The notes under the pieces are model-generated. The model had not been told where the DNA came from. It made no database searches and saw only the letters and a program-made list of their open reading frames with translations. A stretch of DNA of 64,000 bases. It comes from Chrysophaeum taylorii. Lineage: Eukaryota > Sar > Pelagophyceae > Pelagomonadales > Pelagomonadaceae. The position numbers were made by a program, and so were the translations under genes. Below, one piece after another: positions 39,338 to 49,867 of the stretch (positions are counted from its first letter, which is position 1; every line of letters begins with the position of its first letter). The DNA lies in the NCBI GenBank assembly GCA_029834535.1, contig JAQMWT010000115.1, positions 1 to 64,000 of the forward strand, read 5' to 3'.

Positions 39338-40556
39338 ACTACTAATCGACAGATGTTTGTCTGTCTGTTTGTCTGTCTGTCTTTAAATGTCGACTGCTAA
39401 GAGGGGGGGGTGTGTGTGGGGAGCATGAAGGATGTGGGTGGGTTTGTGGGGTATGAGGGATGTGCCTGACGGGCGGAGATAAGTACGCGGGACCTAGTCG
39501 GGGTCATCGCCGAGGCGTGGGGCAGGCGAAGTTTGTCTGTCTGTCTTTAAATGTCGACTGCTAAGAGGGGGGGGGTGTGTGTTGTCTGTCTGTCCCTCGA
39601 TTTAGGGTAAGGATCAGGTAGGCGCGAGAGTAAGGATCAGGTAGGCGCGAGAGCCAGACAGTGATCCTCCAAGCCGTCTACGGCGACCTCGCAGACTATT
39701 TCCACGACCCGCGGCGGCTCTTTCAGCGCGCCATTCTCACGCCCCGTCGAAACGATGTTGTCGATGCTGACAACGCGCGCATGACCACGGCCTTTTTTTC
39801 CCGGAGACGAGGCGTCGAAGTTCTTTTCGGCTGACTACGCTGGGTCGGAAAACGATGCCTCGCTCTTTACAGTAGAGTTTTCAACTCCCTGACAACCAAC
39901 GGGATGCTGACTTTGAGCGCGAGCTTAAGGTCGACCCGTCGCACGGCCACTGCAACGGTACCTGATACATGATCGATCGTGTCGTTGTCACCGAGGCTCC
40001 TCCAACCTGTATCCCTTAAGGCCCGCCTACGCCAAACGATCAACAAGAGCCAGGGCCAGACGCCCCGCGAGGTCGGCGTCCTCTTTCCCAAGCCCGTCTT
40101 CTGCCACGTCCAGCTCTACGTGGCTCTCTGTCGATCGGCATCACCGAGGATATACTCATCTGGGTCGACGACTCCACCTTACCCCACACGTGCTGCGCAA
40201 TACCGATAAGCCCCCTCCCGGCGTCTACACGCGCACTATAGGTGAACTTGCTGGGACCACGTGAACTTACTGGGGTTTGAGATTGGGACTAGGTGAACTG
40301 AGTGACCAGGTGAAACTGGGACCAGGTGAACATACTGGGGTTTTTAGAGTAAAGGGTTTTTAGAGTAAACTCAAAGGTTGGCGGCGCGTGCGGATCAAAG
40401 CAGCTTAGATTGGCGGAGGCGAGAGCGACGAGCTCAAAGGAGTTTGTGTGAGCTAGGTGAGCTTACTGACCAGGTGAACTTATATGAAACTTACTGGGAC
40501 CAGGTGAACTTAGTGGGGTTAGAGATTGGGACTAGGTGAACTTACTGGCCTGGACT
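39338..40556 (+). mobile_element. Helitron-helicase-type fragment, copy 2 (plus)
   Basis: This is the inverted partner of 18008-19096, with very high similarity over about 1.1 kb. It encodes the helicase end TINKSQGQTPREVGVLF and KPVFCHVQLYVALCRS at about 40040-40140, again without an intact frame. It differs from copy 1 by an internal duplication: a unit containing TTTAAATGTCGACTGCTAAGA occurs twice, at about 39382 and 39547, separated by about 120 bp that copy 1 lacks. The tandem AGTAAGTTCACCTGGTC-type array is at its right end. Confidence 0.65.
40240..40552 (+). repeat. Short tandem motif array (inverse of 18026-18335)
   Basis: Irregular copies of GGTGAACTTACTGGGACCA with truncated variants, plus an inserted block GAGTAAACTCAAAGGTTGGC...GCAGCTTAGATTGGCG. 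It mirrors the array in copy 1 of the helicase-type element. Confidence 0.75.
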
Positions 40557-41207
40557 TGTAATAATTATGGTGGTATGGTCGTGGTTGAGTGACAAGAAAG
40601 GATATGAATATATATATACGTGGAGAGGGCACACAGACAGACAGACAGAGAGAGAGAAAGAATGACGGGGTGCGGGAGGACGACTGACTGAATACACACA
40701 AAAATCGGCGCCGAGCGATGGGGTCAACAGGCAGGCCCCACACCACGTCGTCTGGCGAGGACGTTCTTGTCGAATTTTTGAGGCGCTAGGGTACAAGGAG
40801 ATGCCGTGAGATGGGGCGTTCACGAGGACAAACGGACGGACGGACGGACGGACGGAGGGGTTCTTCGCTTCACTTTTCACTTTTCACTTTGGGGAGGGAC
40901 ACTGATGATCACGATGATGATCGATACGACTCCATACCTGGAGGAGGAACACGAGGAGAAGAGCGCGTCGCGACGCGGGCCGGAGAAACCGACAAATGAC
41001 GGACGGACGGGCGGACGAGGGAGCCAACTTGATGATGATAATGATGATAAGGTTGGTCTTAGGTGGTCGACGCCTTCGATCTCCGCCTTGAGCGCGTCGG
41101 TCGTCGTTCGTCGTCTTCCCATCACGCGGATGGCGGCTTCGAGGGGAGTGTACACTTTGGGGACGTTTTATTATTTGTCGTTTTTTTTTTTTTTTTTCAC
41201 AAAAGTG
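40557..41207. other. Intergenic, simple-sequence rich
   Basis: No gene is seen. It includes (CAGA)n at about 40633-40652, (GGAC)n at about 40832-40857 and a 17-bp T run at about 41178-41199. An overlapping plus-strand ORF (40806-41561) is a low-complexity artefact that runs antisense into the next gene. Confidence 0.6.
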
Positions 41208-41919
41208 CTAGAGCGCGGCGTACTGGAGGTCGTCGTCGGAGGCGCCGCCATCCCGTCTCGCGCGCAGGACGTCGGGATCGCACCTCGAGACGACGACGCG
41301 CGCGGCGGCCTCGGCGAGAACAAAGCCGAGGGTGACGACGGCGACGAACACCCGGAAGCCGTCGCGGAGCTGCGCGGTCGTGGAAGTGCCGAGTCGCACG
41401 GCGATCCAGACGACCGAGGCCGCTACGGACGCGCCGAGCGAGGCGCGGCGCGCGTCGACGTGGTCGACCCGCTGTACGGCCAAGCGCGCCGCGACGGCCA
41501 AACAGTGCACGATAATGGTCGTCAGCAGCCATTGCAAAACCCAAGCTGCGCATCATCGTAATCGCGGGATACGAAAGTACTCACGCATGTCGTCCCGACT
41601 CATTTCGAGCGAAACGGCGCACGACGCGCAGACGAACAGGCCCGCGAGCCAGGATCGTATCTCTCGCGGCAGGGGCTGGTCGTCGGGGCCCCAGAGCACG
41701 TAGGTCTGCGGGGACATGACACAGAGAGAGGGGACGAGAGCTCACGTGGAATCTGATGGTACGGTCGGCCAGAAACCAGGTGGTCGAGGTGGAGGGCGTC
41801 TCCTCTTCGGCGTGCTCGCCGCCGTAGGCCGACCGGGATTCGGTGATGGTCGTGTCGACGCGGTTCAACAGGTCGCTGTAGTAGCCGGCCGCGCCGGCCA
41901 TGTCGTCCCCAATTTCCAT
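41208..41919 (-). CDS. Small multi-pass membrane protein, three exons, function unknown
   Basis: Three exons (41919-41746, 41705-41585, 41545-41208) are separated by introns of 40 bp (41706-41745, GTGAGC...CGCAG) and 39 bp (41546-41584, GTGAGT...CGCAG). Both junctions restore the frame exactly, giving 210 residues. After a hydrophilic N-terminus come four hydrophobic segments: SWLAGLFVCASCAVSL, VLQWLLTTIIVHCLAVAA, ASVAASVVWIAVRLG and FRVFVAVVTLGFVLAEAAA. A charged tail ends in DDDLQYAAL. I do not recognise a family. The splice pattern and the hydrophobic segments argue that it is real. It is divergent from the 2OG oxygenase with 79 bp between starts. Confidence 0.65.
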
Positions 41920-41998
41920 TCCACACTTTACAGTGAACTTTCTTCTCGAGGCGGTACGTATCTTTGCGCGTCACGACGTCGTCACGCGACGTCATCCC
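41920..41998. promoter_or_regulatory. 79-bp divergent intergenic region
   Basis: This lies between the membrane protein start (minus) and the 2OG oxygenase start (plus). A shared promoter is inferred from spacing. The start of either gene could lie slightly elsewhere, because open frames extend on both strands. Confidence 0.4.
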
Positions 41999-42955
41999 AT
42001 GATGCTCGTCGGGGTCGTCTTCCTGGCCCTGGCCGCCCACCGCGCAGCCGTGGATCTCGTGGCCGCGACGGTCGCGCGATCCCAAAACGAGCTCGACCGC
42101 GCCGTTGTCGCACCGGCGGCCGCGCGAGGAGATGCCTCGACGGTGGTGCGCCTCGACGAGCGACACGACCTCCTGGCGGCCGGCGAAGCGTTGCGGCGGC
42201 GGCGACACTGCGTCGTGCGACTCGAGGCGCCGCTGGGCGGCGATCTCTCGTGGCTCGGCGACGAGGCATCGCTAGAGGCCATCGAGCCCGCGCGCGCTGT
42301 GAGCGCCGCGCGGCCGTCCGAGTACTACGGCCTGTTCCGGTCGGAGACGGCGACCTTCCTCGAGATCCGGTTCGCCGGGGGCGCCGCGCTCCCGGCGAGC
42401 GCGAATTGGACCGACCTCGACGCGATGCGCCGCACGCTCCTGCGAGTCGCCGACCGCATCCTCGACTCCCTCGGCTGCGACCCTCGCCTCGTCGACCGCG
42501 CCGACGGCCCCGACGTATCGGCGACCGTCCAGCGCGTCTGCCGCTACGCGCCCGCGAAGACGACCGAGGCGTTTGGGGCCCACACCGACACGACCTTCTT
42601 GACCCTCGTCCCCTTTGCCGAGTGCCCGGGTCTCGAGCTCTTCGACGGCGAAGCGTGGCTCTGCCCCGAGGCCGTCGCCGACGCCCAACCCTCGAGGGAC
42701 GTCCTCGTCCTCCCCGGCGAGCTTTTGGACCTCGTCTCCTACGGGACCTACCGCGCGGCGGCCCACCGCGTCATAGCACCCCCCAGACACACCCGTCGCC
42801 TCTCCACACCCCTCCTGCTGCGCGCAGCGCGCGACGGACCCAGATTCCGTGGCGTCCTCCCCATGCCGGACGTCTGGGCGGCGCTCCAGGCCGGGACGCC
42901 CGAGGACGCCCGACAGCGCCTCCTCGCAGCAGCAGCAGCAGCAGTAGCAGCGTAG
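41999..42955 (+). CDS. 2-oxoglutarate/Fe(II)-dependent oxygenase, membrane-anchored or secreted
   Basis: I start at ATG 41999 (or the adjacent 42002) because it begins a hydrophobic signal or anchor (MMLVGVVFLALAAHRAA). The 318-residue product has the isopenicillin-N-synthase-like oxygenase core near its C-terminus: HTDTTFLTLVP with the metal ligands His and Asp (about 195 and 197), LVLPGELLDLVSYG, AAAHRVIAPP with the third ligand (about H256), and RLS as the 2-oxoglutarate-binding Arg-x-Ser (about 267-269). All three iron ligands are present, so it is probably active. The substrate cannot be inferred. The tail ends in an Ala run encoded by CAG/GCA repeats. No introns are seen. Confidence 0.75.
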   Translation: MMLVGVVFLALAAHRAAVDLVAATVARSQNELDRAVVAPAAARGDASTVVRLDERHDLLAAGEALRRRRHCVVRLEAPLGGDLSWLGDEASLEAIEPARAVSAARPSEYYGLFRSETATFLEIRFAGGAALPASANWTDLDAMRRTLLRVADRILDSLGCDPRLVDRADGPDVSATVQRVCRYAPAKTTEAFGAHTDTTFLTLVPFAECPGLELFDGEAWLCPEAVADAQPSRDVLVLPGELLDLVSYGTYRAAAHRVIAPPRHTRRLSTPLLLRAARDGPRFRGVLPMPDVWAALQAGTPEDARQRLLAAAAAAVAA

Positions 42956-43476
42956 TTATTTTTTAGTAAGAAAATGAAGACTTTTCGAAGACTAAGACTT
43001 TGTCGTGCTCTAGAAACTTTCACACACACCACCGTCGAATTGGATCTTCGCGATTTTTCTGCGCGTAGAGGGGCAAAAGACGCGTCGTTTGCGCACATAA
43101 AAACCGCCTGTTGCTCACACACCCCGGCCCCTGAATTTCGGCGCGCTTAGGTGCTTCTTAATTGTAGATCTATTCTAACTCACTGGTATTTTTTTGTCCA
43201 AAACTTCCAGTTCGTTCGTTCACAAACGGACGGCCGAGGACGCGCACCTCCTTCGCAGTAGCAGGGCAAGGCAGGGCAGGGCAGGGCAAGGCAGGGCAGG
43301 GCACCCCTGGTAGTCTAGTAAGAAAAGGAAGAATTTTCTTTTGCTAGCCACGAGTTTCTCTTCGTCCCCCAACTGTAACTCTCCGGTAATACTTTTTTCA
43401 AAAACTCCAGTTCGTTCCTAAACGGTACGGACACACCGTCACGATACATTCATGTTCAACAGAACCGAAGGACCTC
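42956..43476. other. Intergenic with (GGGCA) repeat
   Basis: No gene is seen. A G/C/A repeat of GGGCA/GGCAA units lies at 43256-43304. Two related stretches, CAAAACTTCCAGTTCGTTCG (43199) and AAAACTCCAGTTCGTTCC (43401), are a short duplication. Confidence 0.6.
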
Positions 43477-43509
43477 GTGGTGTGTGCGGGATATTTTCGA
43501 TTCCGATCG

Positions 43510-45093
43510 ATGGTGGCGGACCTCAAGGTGGTGGTGGTCACGGCGGCGACCGTCGTCGGCGTCGTGGCTTTCGTGCATTCGCGGCCCGACTGGAGCTTCG
43601 CGACCGCGCTCCTGATGGACGTCGTGCTCCTGTACGCCGCGTGGACCGCTGGGTCCTTCCTCACCTACAACTTGGCCGTCGGCAAGACCCCAAAGGCCCG
43701 GTGGCTGCCGCCGGGCCTGTCGCTGTGCTTGCTGGTGGCGCAGCCCGAGAAATTCTGGGCACGGCTTCGGGCATTGGCCCTCTCGCCCGATTCGGGGGGC
43801 GCGGCCATCTTCCAACTCCTCGGAACGCGGGCGGTGCTTTGCGCCGATCGAGCCATGATGCGCGTCGTCACGATGGACGACGAGCACTTCGACCACTACG
43901 CGCACCCAAACGCGCGGTGGCTATTCTACACGACGACGCAGAACCAGCTCATTGTCATGCCAAACGAGATTCACGGCATCGTTCGCGCTCAATTCCACGC
44001 CTTTTTGAGCACGACCGCGCTCGCGAGTCCGACGGGCATCGTCGAACGGGTCTGGACGGCGACCCACGAGTACGTGTCGAGTATTCTTTGCTCCAACAAT
44101 AAAGAATCGGCCGACGTCGACGTCCGCGTCTGGACTCAGGCGCTCCTCGCGCACCTCATGCTCACCAACGTCCGGCCGGGCTTTGCCGACGGCGAGGCCC
44201 TCCCCGAGGGGACCACCGTCTGGGATGTCTGCCGCGACATCCAGACCTTCACCTTGGGCTTCTTGTCGCTGCCAATCCCCTGGCGCCCTTTTGGCCTCGG
44301 CGAGGCGATCGCCGCCGGCGAGCGCGTCATCGACATCATCATGATCTGGATCAAATCCGTCCGCGAATCGCCCGCCGAGACTCACAAGAGTCGCGGCTTC
44401 CTCGAGACGTGGATGGACGAGATCAAGAAGGAACCCGCGACTTCGAAAATGCTCTCGGACAGAGACGTTGCCGTCAACGTCCTCGACATGGTCTTCGCAT
44501 CCCAGGACGCGACCAACTCGGCCGTCTGCTTTGCCGTCGGCTACCTCGCGACCCATCCCGATGCCGTCGCGAGACTCCGCCTCGAGCTCGCGCGCAACGA
44601 CACCACCAAGTCCTCGCCGGCCCAATTCGTCGCCCACAACGACCTCTTCAACAACTTCATCCTCAACCTCCTCTCGAGGATGCCGCCCGTCCCGATGACT
44701 CTACGAATTGCCAAGAAGCGTTGCACGCTCGCCGGCGACAAGCCGGGCCCGCCTGTTCGCATCCTCCCTGGCGACGTCATCGTGCAGTCCATCGAGGCCC
44801 TCTCCGACGTCCATAACGGCTCTCACAACGTCACCCCCGACGACCTCTTCGCCCCGCCAACCGACCCAAACTTCGTCCGAGCTCTCACGTTCGGCATGGG
44901 CAGACACAAGTGCCCGGGAAAGTTCTACGCCATCCTCGTCGTCAAGCTCATCGTCGCTGCCATCGTCGCTGATGTCGACCTCGCCCCCCTCGACTACGAC
45001 CCCGCCGCCCTCATGTACTATCCTACCATCTTCCCAACCAAATCCACCTTTCGACTCACCCCCCGCGATCTCAACGACAAACACCGCGCCTAG
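43510..45093 (+). CDS. Cytochrome P450, CYP710/CYP61-like sterol C-22 desaturase
   Basis: The ATG at 43510 begins a hydrophobic anchor (VVVVTAATVVGVVAFV); an upstream in-frame ATG at 43477 is possible. The product has about 527 residues. The oxygen-binding I-helix segment reads FASQDATNSAVCFAVGYL, matching the FA-x-QDAS-x-S form that marks sterol C-22 desaturases (CYP710 of plants and algae, CYP61 of fungi). The heme loop is FGMGRHKCPGKFYA with the Cys ligand at about residue 468. A second hydrophobic segment (LMDVVLLYAAWTAGSFLTY) follows the first. Family enzymes put the C22 double bond into sterols in the endoplasmic reticulum. Confidence is high for P450 and moderate for the subfamily. No introns are seen. 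Confidence 0.8.
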   Translation: MVADLKVVVVTAATVVGVVAFVHSRPDWSFATALLMDVVLLYAAWTAGSFLTYNLAVGKTPKARWLPPGLSLCLLVAQPEKFWARLRALALSPDSGGAAIFQLLGTRAVLCADRAMMRVVTMDDEHFDHYAHPNARWLFYTTTQNQLIVMPNEIHGIVRAQFHAFLSTTALASPTGIVERVWTATHEYVSSILCSNNKESADVDVRVWTQALLAHLMLTNVRPGFADGEALPEGTTVWDVCRDIQTFTLGFLSLPIPWRPFGLGEAIAAGERVIDIIMIWIKSVRESPAETHKSRGFLETWMDEIKKEPATSKMLSDRDVAVNVLDMVFASQDATNSAVCFAVGYLATHPDAVARLRLELARNDTTKSSPAQFVAHNDLFNNFILNLLSRMPPVPMTLRIAKKRCTLAGDKPGPPVRILPGDVIVQSIEALSDVHNGSHNVTPDDLFAPPTDPNFVRALTFGMGRHKCPGKFYAILVVKLIVAAIVADVDLAPLDYDPAALMYYPTIFPTKSTFRLTPRDLNDKHRA

Positions 45094-47251
45094 TTGTTAT
45101 TCTCGGGAAAAACTCGACGACACTTCGCCCGCGACGGTATACGCCGCGCTTTTTATTGCGGCACGCAACAACAACAAACAACAACAGCAACAACAACAAC
45201 AAAGAAGGCTACTTCGAACGCTCGTTTCATTTTTTCAAAACTCACGTTGTTGCACGTCCCTTCGTTTCTGGCTCATCGAGAAGAGCCTTTTTCTTGTGGC
45301 GATGCCACCACTCACGGCTTTAAGTTATTCCCGTTTACGCGACGCGACGCTCCGTGTGCCTTCGTTATCCACCTTCTAAGATTTTCCATCTCCATCTTTT
45401 TATTATATCCATTTGTGACCGACCTCAAGGACAAACCTCCACATACACCTGACGCGCGACGACACCCCCCGCCCGCCGCCGCGAGAATCCACACGAGGAG
45501 ACAGTAGTGGCCCGTGCACGTAGATCTTCCTGCAAACGCTGATCTCCGTAATGGAGGCCTCGTCGCAAATCGCAGTCTGTGCCGATGGCCCAATCGACAA
45601 CCGAGGCTTTTCGTGTCTCCAGCTCGTTCGGCAGCGAATGACCGTTCTTTTCCTAAAGAAGTTGCCGCTACCTTGCCACCAGAAACTGTGAGTCGGTGGA
45701 ATAAGGATAGCTCCATGGCTTTGGACATATATTCCAAGTTCACCGTCCTCCTCGCGTGTCGGCGCCGGCAACCATCGACACGTACGCCTGCCTGCGCGTG
45801 GTAGCGACGTCAACCCAAACGACAGTCCCATAGGCATATCGCTGCCGCGAAAAAGAGAAGAAAGGTCAAATGATGAATAACCAGCAGTAGCACGGTTCTG
45901 AGCGAGAAAAAAACGTGCCTGTTTGCCATCAGCAACACCATAATTTTAAAGACGCCGTGTCAAAACGTAGCGTTATTGTACGACGATAGCGAAATCGTGG
46001 ACGCACATGTGCATTTTCTTTCTTTTGTTCTTTCGACTGGGGGCGTTGCCATTCGGGTCACAAAACCCAACGAGAATGTCGCCACACTGGAGCCATCTTT
46101 GCTCCGCGGTGCACACTTTACGCTCTTGGCGTACGTCTCGGCGACGGCGATGAAGTTCGACACCTTGATATCCGCTGCTCGTCTCTGGCCTAGCGCCACT
46201 GCGCTGTCTTAATGTTGTGTGCGCATGCTTTGTCATAGATGAGCCGTTGCATACCAGGACTGCCAAATCTCACGATCGCTGTTCTCATAGATCCACCCTT
46301 GCGACGGCTCTGATTACCGCATGCCGCGACTCTTCGCGCCCTCCTCCTTCTCAATACGCAGATTGTGGGCGATGACGCCAAGAAACACCACGAGCGCGGT
46401 CTTGCCCGGGCGTTGAACGACACCACCAGGTTGTCGGTGATCTTGGCGAAGTCGCCCCGCCATCGCGGTCGCTGCGTCCTCGAGCTTGCGGACACGACAT
46501 TTCGCCCGGGCTGCCGGAGTGGCCTGGAAGAACACGTGCTCGTGAAAATCTCGGAGCGGCTTCTAGTTTTCGAGAGATTCTCCATTGTCTCCCGGTCGAG
46601 GTAGCGGATGTTAGTTGTGTTTTGAGCTGTCAGCAGTTGCACTGGGCAGTCGTCGGGTGTCGTGTTCGCTCGGCCTCTAAAGAGTCGTCCGCGCGCTCGA
46701 CCGACAGACAACGCCGGCACTTACCGTCGAATCGCGCACCTCAGCTCGCACTCGAGGTGCCGGACGACGCCCTTGGTGTCGGTGAAGAGCTACTTTCCCC
46801 AACAAGCTCGACATTGAGAAATGTATATAATTGCGCCTTTTCCAGTCCAAAGTCGGCGTTGCTGCCCACGCCGCGCGCGCCGGCGCCGCACGGCGCCTCC
46901 CTTGCGGCCAACACCCCACTCGTCTCCGTCTCTCACGGCGATGACCTCGATGGGCCAATCGTCTACTACGCCAAGCAGGCCGCGACGTCTCGACGACGCG
47001 GGACGAGCTTTGGTTGTGTTGACCTCGGTTGCCACCCCCTCTGGATGCGTGCCCTTGGATGCGGTCACGAGCGGTTGAGGACAACATCCGCGCATCCAAG
47101 AACGGTCGGCCGCCGCTTCTGGAACGACAGCGACGGCACCCAGGGGCAGGCAGGCAGCATTGGCAATCAATTTCGACGATCTTTTTGGGTCGGTCGAGGA
47201 ACTCGATAACAACGTGAACAAAACAATGACGAGAGAAGAACGTCAAGGGTG
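45094..47251. other. Gene-poor stretch, no gene recognised
   Basis: Only short, compositionally biased ORFs occur (45837-45312, 46720-46190 and 46535-46314 on minus; 45976-46212 on plus). A CAA/CAG-rich stretch lies at about 45168-45200. The minus-strand sequence at 46720-46190 has a protein-like feel in two frames and could be a decayed gene, but no domain is visible. Confidence 0.45.
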
Positions 47252-48003
47252 CTAGGAGGCGCAACGCGGTGCGCGACGAGGGGAGACCACGATGATGTTG
47301 AGGGAGTCCAGGAGGGCCTCGGTGTCGTTGTCGAGCCAGAACGCGTCGAGCGCCGTCGCCTGCGAGCACAAAACCTCCCTCCGGGAAAGGAAAACGGCAA
47401 AAGGAGAAACGGACGATGCGAGCGTCGGTGTCGAGGATGAGGTCTTTGAGACGGGCGCGTTCCCGGAGTCGGCCGTCTCCGTAGAGGCGCGCTGCCGCGT
47501 CCAAGGCGATGCCAAAGCCTAGCACGGGAGATGCGACAAAGAGGCACAAAGGCGGACTACTGACGGTGGCGATCAGTGATTTGGCCGAAATTCGAGCGCA
47601 TCGTCGCCGAGGGCCGGAGCACCCGTTTGCCGGGTTTGACGTACTCGGCGCGGGGGACGGCATCGGGCTCGGGTCGCCGCCTGAGGCTCCGCGCCAGGAT
47701 AGCCTTGCGGAGCTCGAGGTCGAGGCTCTTGCGGGCGGCTTGGATGACGGGCGAGACATTTCTTCCGTTGATCCTTCGGACGAAACCAAGCGCTCTGCGG
47801 ATGGCGTCGCGGCGCAACGCGCGGTCGAGGGCTCGCGCGGCCGAGTGCAGCCTCGGCGCGCCGGCATCGAGGACGCGCGCTTCTCGCAAGTCACCTGGGT
47901 CGGGACGGCACCAGAGGAGCTGGTTGACGAGATCCCTTCGCAGCCGAAAGTCGAGGTTTCTCGCGGCGGGGTCGAGGCTTGCTGCGCGGCGACGAGACAC
48001 CAT
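47252..48003 (-). CDS. RPEL-like repeat protein, three exons
   Basis: Exons 48003-47565, 47518-47415 and 47359-47252 are joined by introns of 46 bp (47519-47564, GTCAGT...TGCTAG) and 55 bp (47360-47414, GTCCGT...CTCGCAG); frames match and give 216 residues. The first exon contains three similar units, each with a Leu-Arg-Arg helix followed by Arg-Pro and an extended tail: LRRDLVNQLLWCRPDPGDL, LRRDAIRRALGFVRRI and LRKAILARSLRRRPEPDAV. This resembles the RPEL motif (L-x-x-RP-x-x-x-EL) that binds G-actin in MRTF and Phactr proteins, but the match is loose and the repeats could be something else. The remaining exons are helical without a known domain. It is divergent from the light-harvesting gene. 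Confidence 0.55.
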
Positions 48004-48121
48004 AATCTGTCTGTCTGTCAGTTTCTCTAACGGTCTTTTCGATCCAAGACAACAACCCTTACCATCGTTGAAGATCGAGGGAAACTCTAGCTTGCGTAGC
48101 AGGATCGCACTACAGAAGACC
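48004..48121. promoter_or_regulatory. 118-bp divergent region upstream of the light-harvesting gene
   Basis: This must hold the promoter of the highly expressed-type LHC gene and of the RPEL-like gene on the other strand. It contains a pyrimidine-rich TCTGTCTGTCTGTCAG stretch at 48007-48022. No TATA box is evident. Confidence 0.45.
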
Positions 48122-48894
48122 ATGGCCAAGGTCCTCTTCCTCGCGTCGTGCGTCGCCGCCTTCAAGTAGGTGTCCCCGTAAGCTCGTCTCATCGTCACCG
48201 CCGCAGCTTCGGGTCGAAGGCGCCCTCGAAGTCGTCGTCCGCGCCGACGGGCGTCGGCGCAGAGCGGCCTTCTGCGGCGCTTCCGTGGACGACGACCGTC
48301 CTCGACGGGAGCTACGTCGGCGACAAGGGGTTCGACCCCCTCGGATTCTCCAAGTACGCCCCGGGTGCGTGGTGGTTCGGCGAGGAAGGCGACGGCTCCC
48401 TCAAGATCTTCCGGGAGGCCGAGCTCATTCACGGCAGAATCGCTCAGCTCGCCTGCCTCGGCTGGATCTTCCCCGAGCTCTACCACTTCCCCGGCAACGC
48501 CCAGACCGGCGTCGACGCCTACGCGGCAGTGAACCCCTACGAGGCTGTCGACCGCATCCCTTCGCTCGCCTGGATCCAGATCCTCGCCTTCATGGCATCC
48601 CTTGAGATCTTCCGCCTCAACCGGCTCAAGAACCCCGACTACATCCCGGGCGACCTCGGTCTCGGTCAGGGCGAGGGCCGCTGGAACCCTTTTGGCTTCG
48701 AGTACACCGAGGAGGAGTACTACGAAAAGCAGCTTCAGGAACTCGAGCACTGCCGCCTCGCGATGCTCGGCATCGTCGGCCTCGCCGCCAAGTCCTCGGG
48801 CACCGACATCGGCGTCCTTGCCCAGCTTGGCGAGTCCTTTAGCAAGCCCGAGTACGCCTCCACTGTTGGCTTCTATTTCCCCGAGGGCATCTAA
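48122..48894 (+). CDS. Chlorophyll a/c-type light-harvesting protein (Lhcr/PSI-like)
   Basis: Exon 1 (48122-48165) and exon 2 (48207-48894) are joined across a 41-bp intron (48166-48206, GTAGGT...CCGCAG), giving 243 residues. The N-terminus MAKVLFLASCVAAFNFGSK is a signal peptide with an Ala-Ala|Phe site followed by a Ser/Lys-rich transit part, the bipartite plastid-targeting form of algae with red secondary plastids. The mature protein has GFDPLGFSKYAPGAWWF, helix 1 EAELIHGRIAQLACLGW, a middle hydrophobic helix (AWIQILAFMASLEIFRL) and helix 3 ELEHCRLAMLGIVGLAA. The E-x-x-H-x-R chlorophyll ligands are intact in helices 1 and 3. It would bind pigments in the thylakoid; the PSI (Lhcr) subgroup is a judgement from general appearance. 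Confidence 0.92.
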
Positions 48895-49867
48895 GTTTGC
48901 AGTCAAAACGTCATTGTGCCTCGGGAACCTTGGGTTCGTCGCTCACTGCCGCTGCTGCTTCTTTTCTTCAAGACCATACGTACGACGGCCTCCCTCTTCT
49001 CTGTAATGGGGCTTTCTGCCTCACAAGGAGTGCTTATGATGGAGCATATGCTAAACAGATCCCACCTTTCTCCGTGCGCGCGCGCCTCCATCTTTTCCTG
49101 CCCTGCGCGAGAAACGGAACATCCCCTGAAAACGACGTACGTAAGTGCCCGCCGAGTAATAATAAATTGCCGCGCGAAGGGGATATGCGCAGGATGTGGG
49201 AACAATACAGGCGGACAGACGCCCCAGACGTCTTGAAGTGTGTCTCTCATGTGCGGCTCACGTACCGACGATGCGCCATCCTGATCCCGAGGAATAGCCA
49301 CGTTGGCCCTACGGCAACCGAAGAGAGGGAGGGGGGGGGGGGGGGGGGGGGGGTGGGGGGAGTCAGGGCCACGAGAAACGACGCGCGAAGACCACGGAGA
49401 AGAAAGACTGCATGGGAGATCAACGCGTTTCATGGAGGTCACCCGACAAGTCGACCTGACCTCGAAGTCATCAGCTACGAAGCCACGGCGGCTGCGTTGG
49501 CACAAAGCTTCTCTCCGCGCTTCGCCCCAAGTACCTCGCCAGCTCGCTGGCCCTACACACGTCGGGCTCCGGATAGAAAAGCGCGCAGCCACTGGTCTTG
49601 CGACGCTCCTGGGCGTCGTGGAGCGCTTCGAAGACCGCGCATTGGTAATTTTTATGCACATCAGTGCGCTTCTTAGTTGCATTAAGGGTCTTGCGCTTTC
49701 GCTAGGTATCCTGAGGACGCGACATAGGAAGTCGACGATGAGCGCACGACATTTTGCGGTAATGACCGCGACCCCGTAGGCCCGGGGTTTGTGTGTGGCC
49801 ATTCAAGAACGTTTCTAGAGAAAAAGAAAAAACGTGCGTGTTCGTCGAGAACACGAACAGCTGCCTT
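48895..49867. other. Intergenic with poly(G) tract
   Basis: No gene is recognised. An uninterrupted 23-G run occupies 49331-49353 and is followed by TGGGGGG. Overlapping ORFs on both strands reflect composition only. Confidence 0.5.

Noticed and set aside
40806..41561. 251-codon plus-strand ORF
   Set aside because: It consists of simple repeats and then runs antisense to the spliced membrane-protein gene.
46677..47894. 405-codon minus-strand ORF taken as one gene
   Set aside because: Only its short piece 47415-47518 is coding, as exon 2 of the RPEL-like gene; the rest reads through introns and intergenic DNA.
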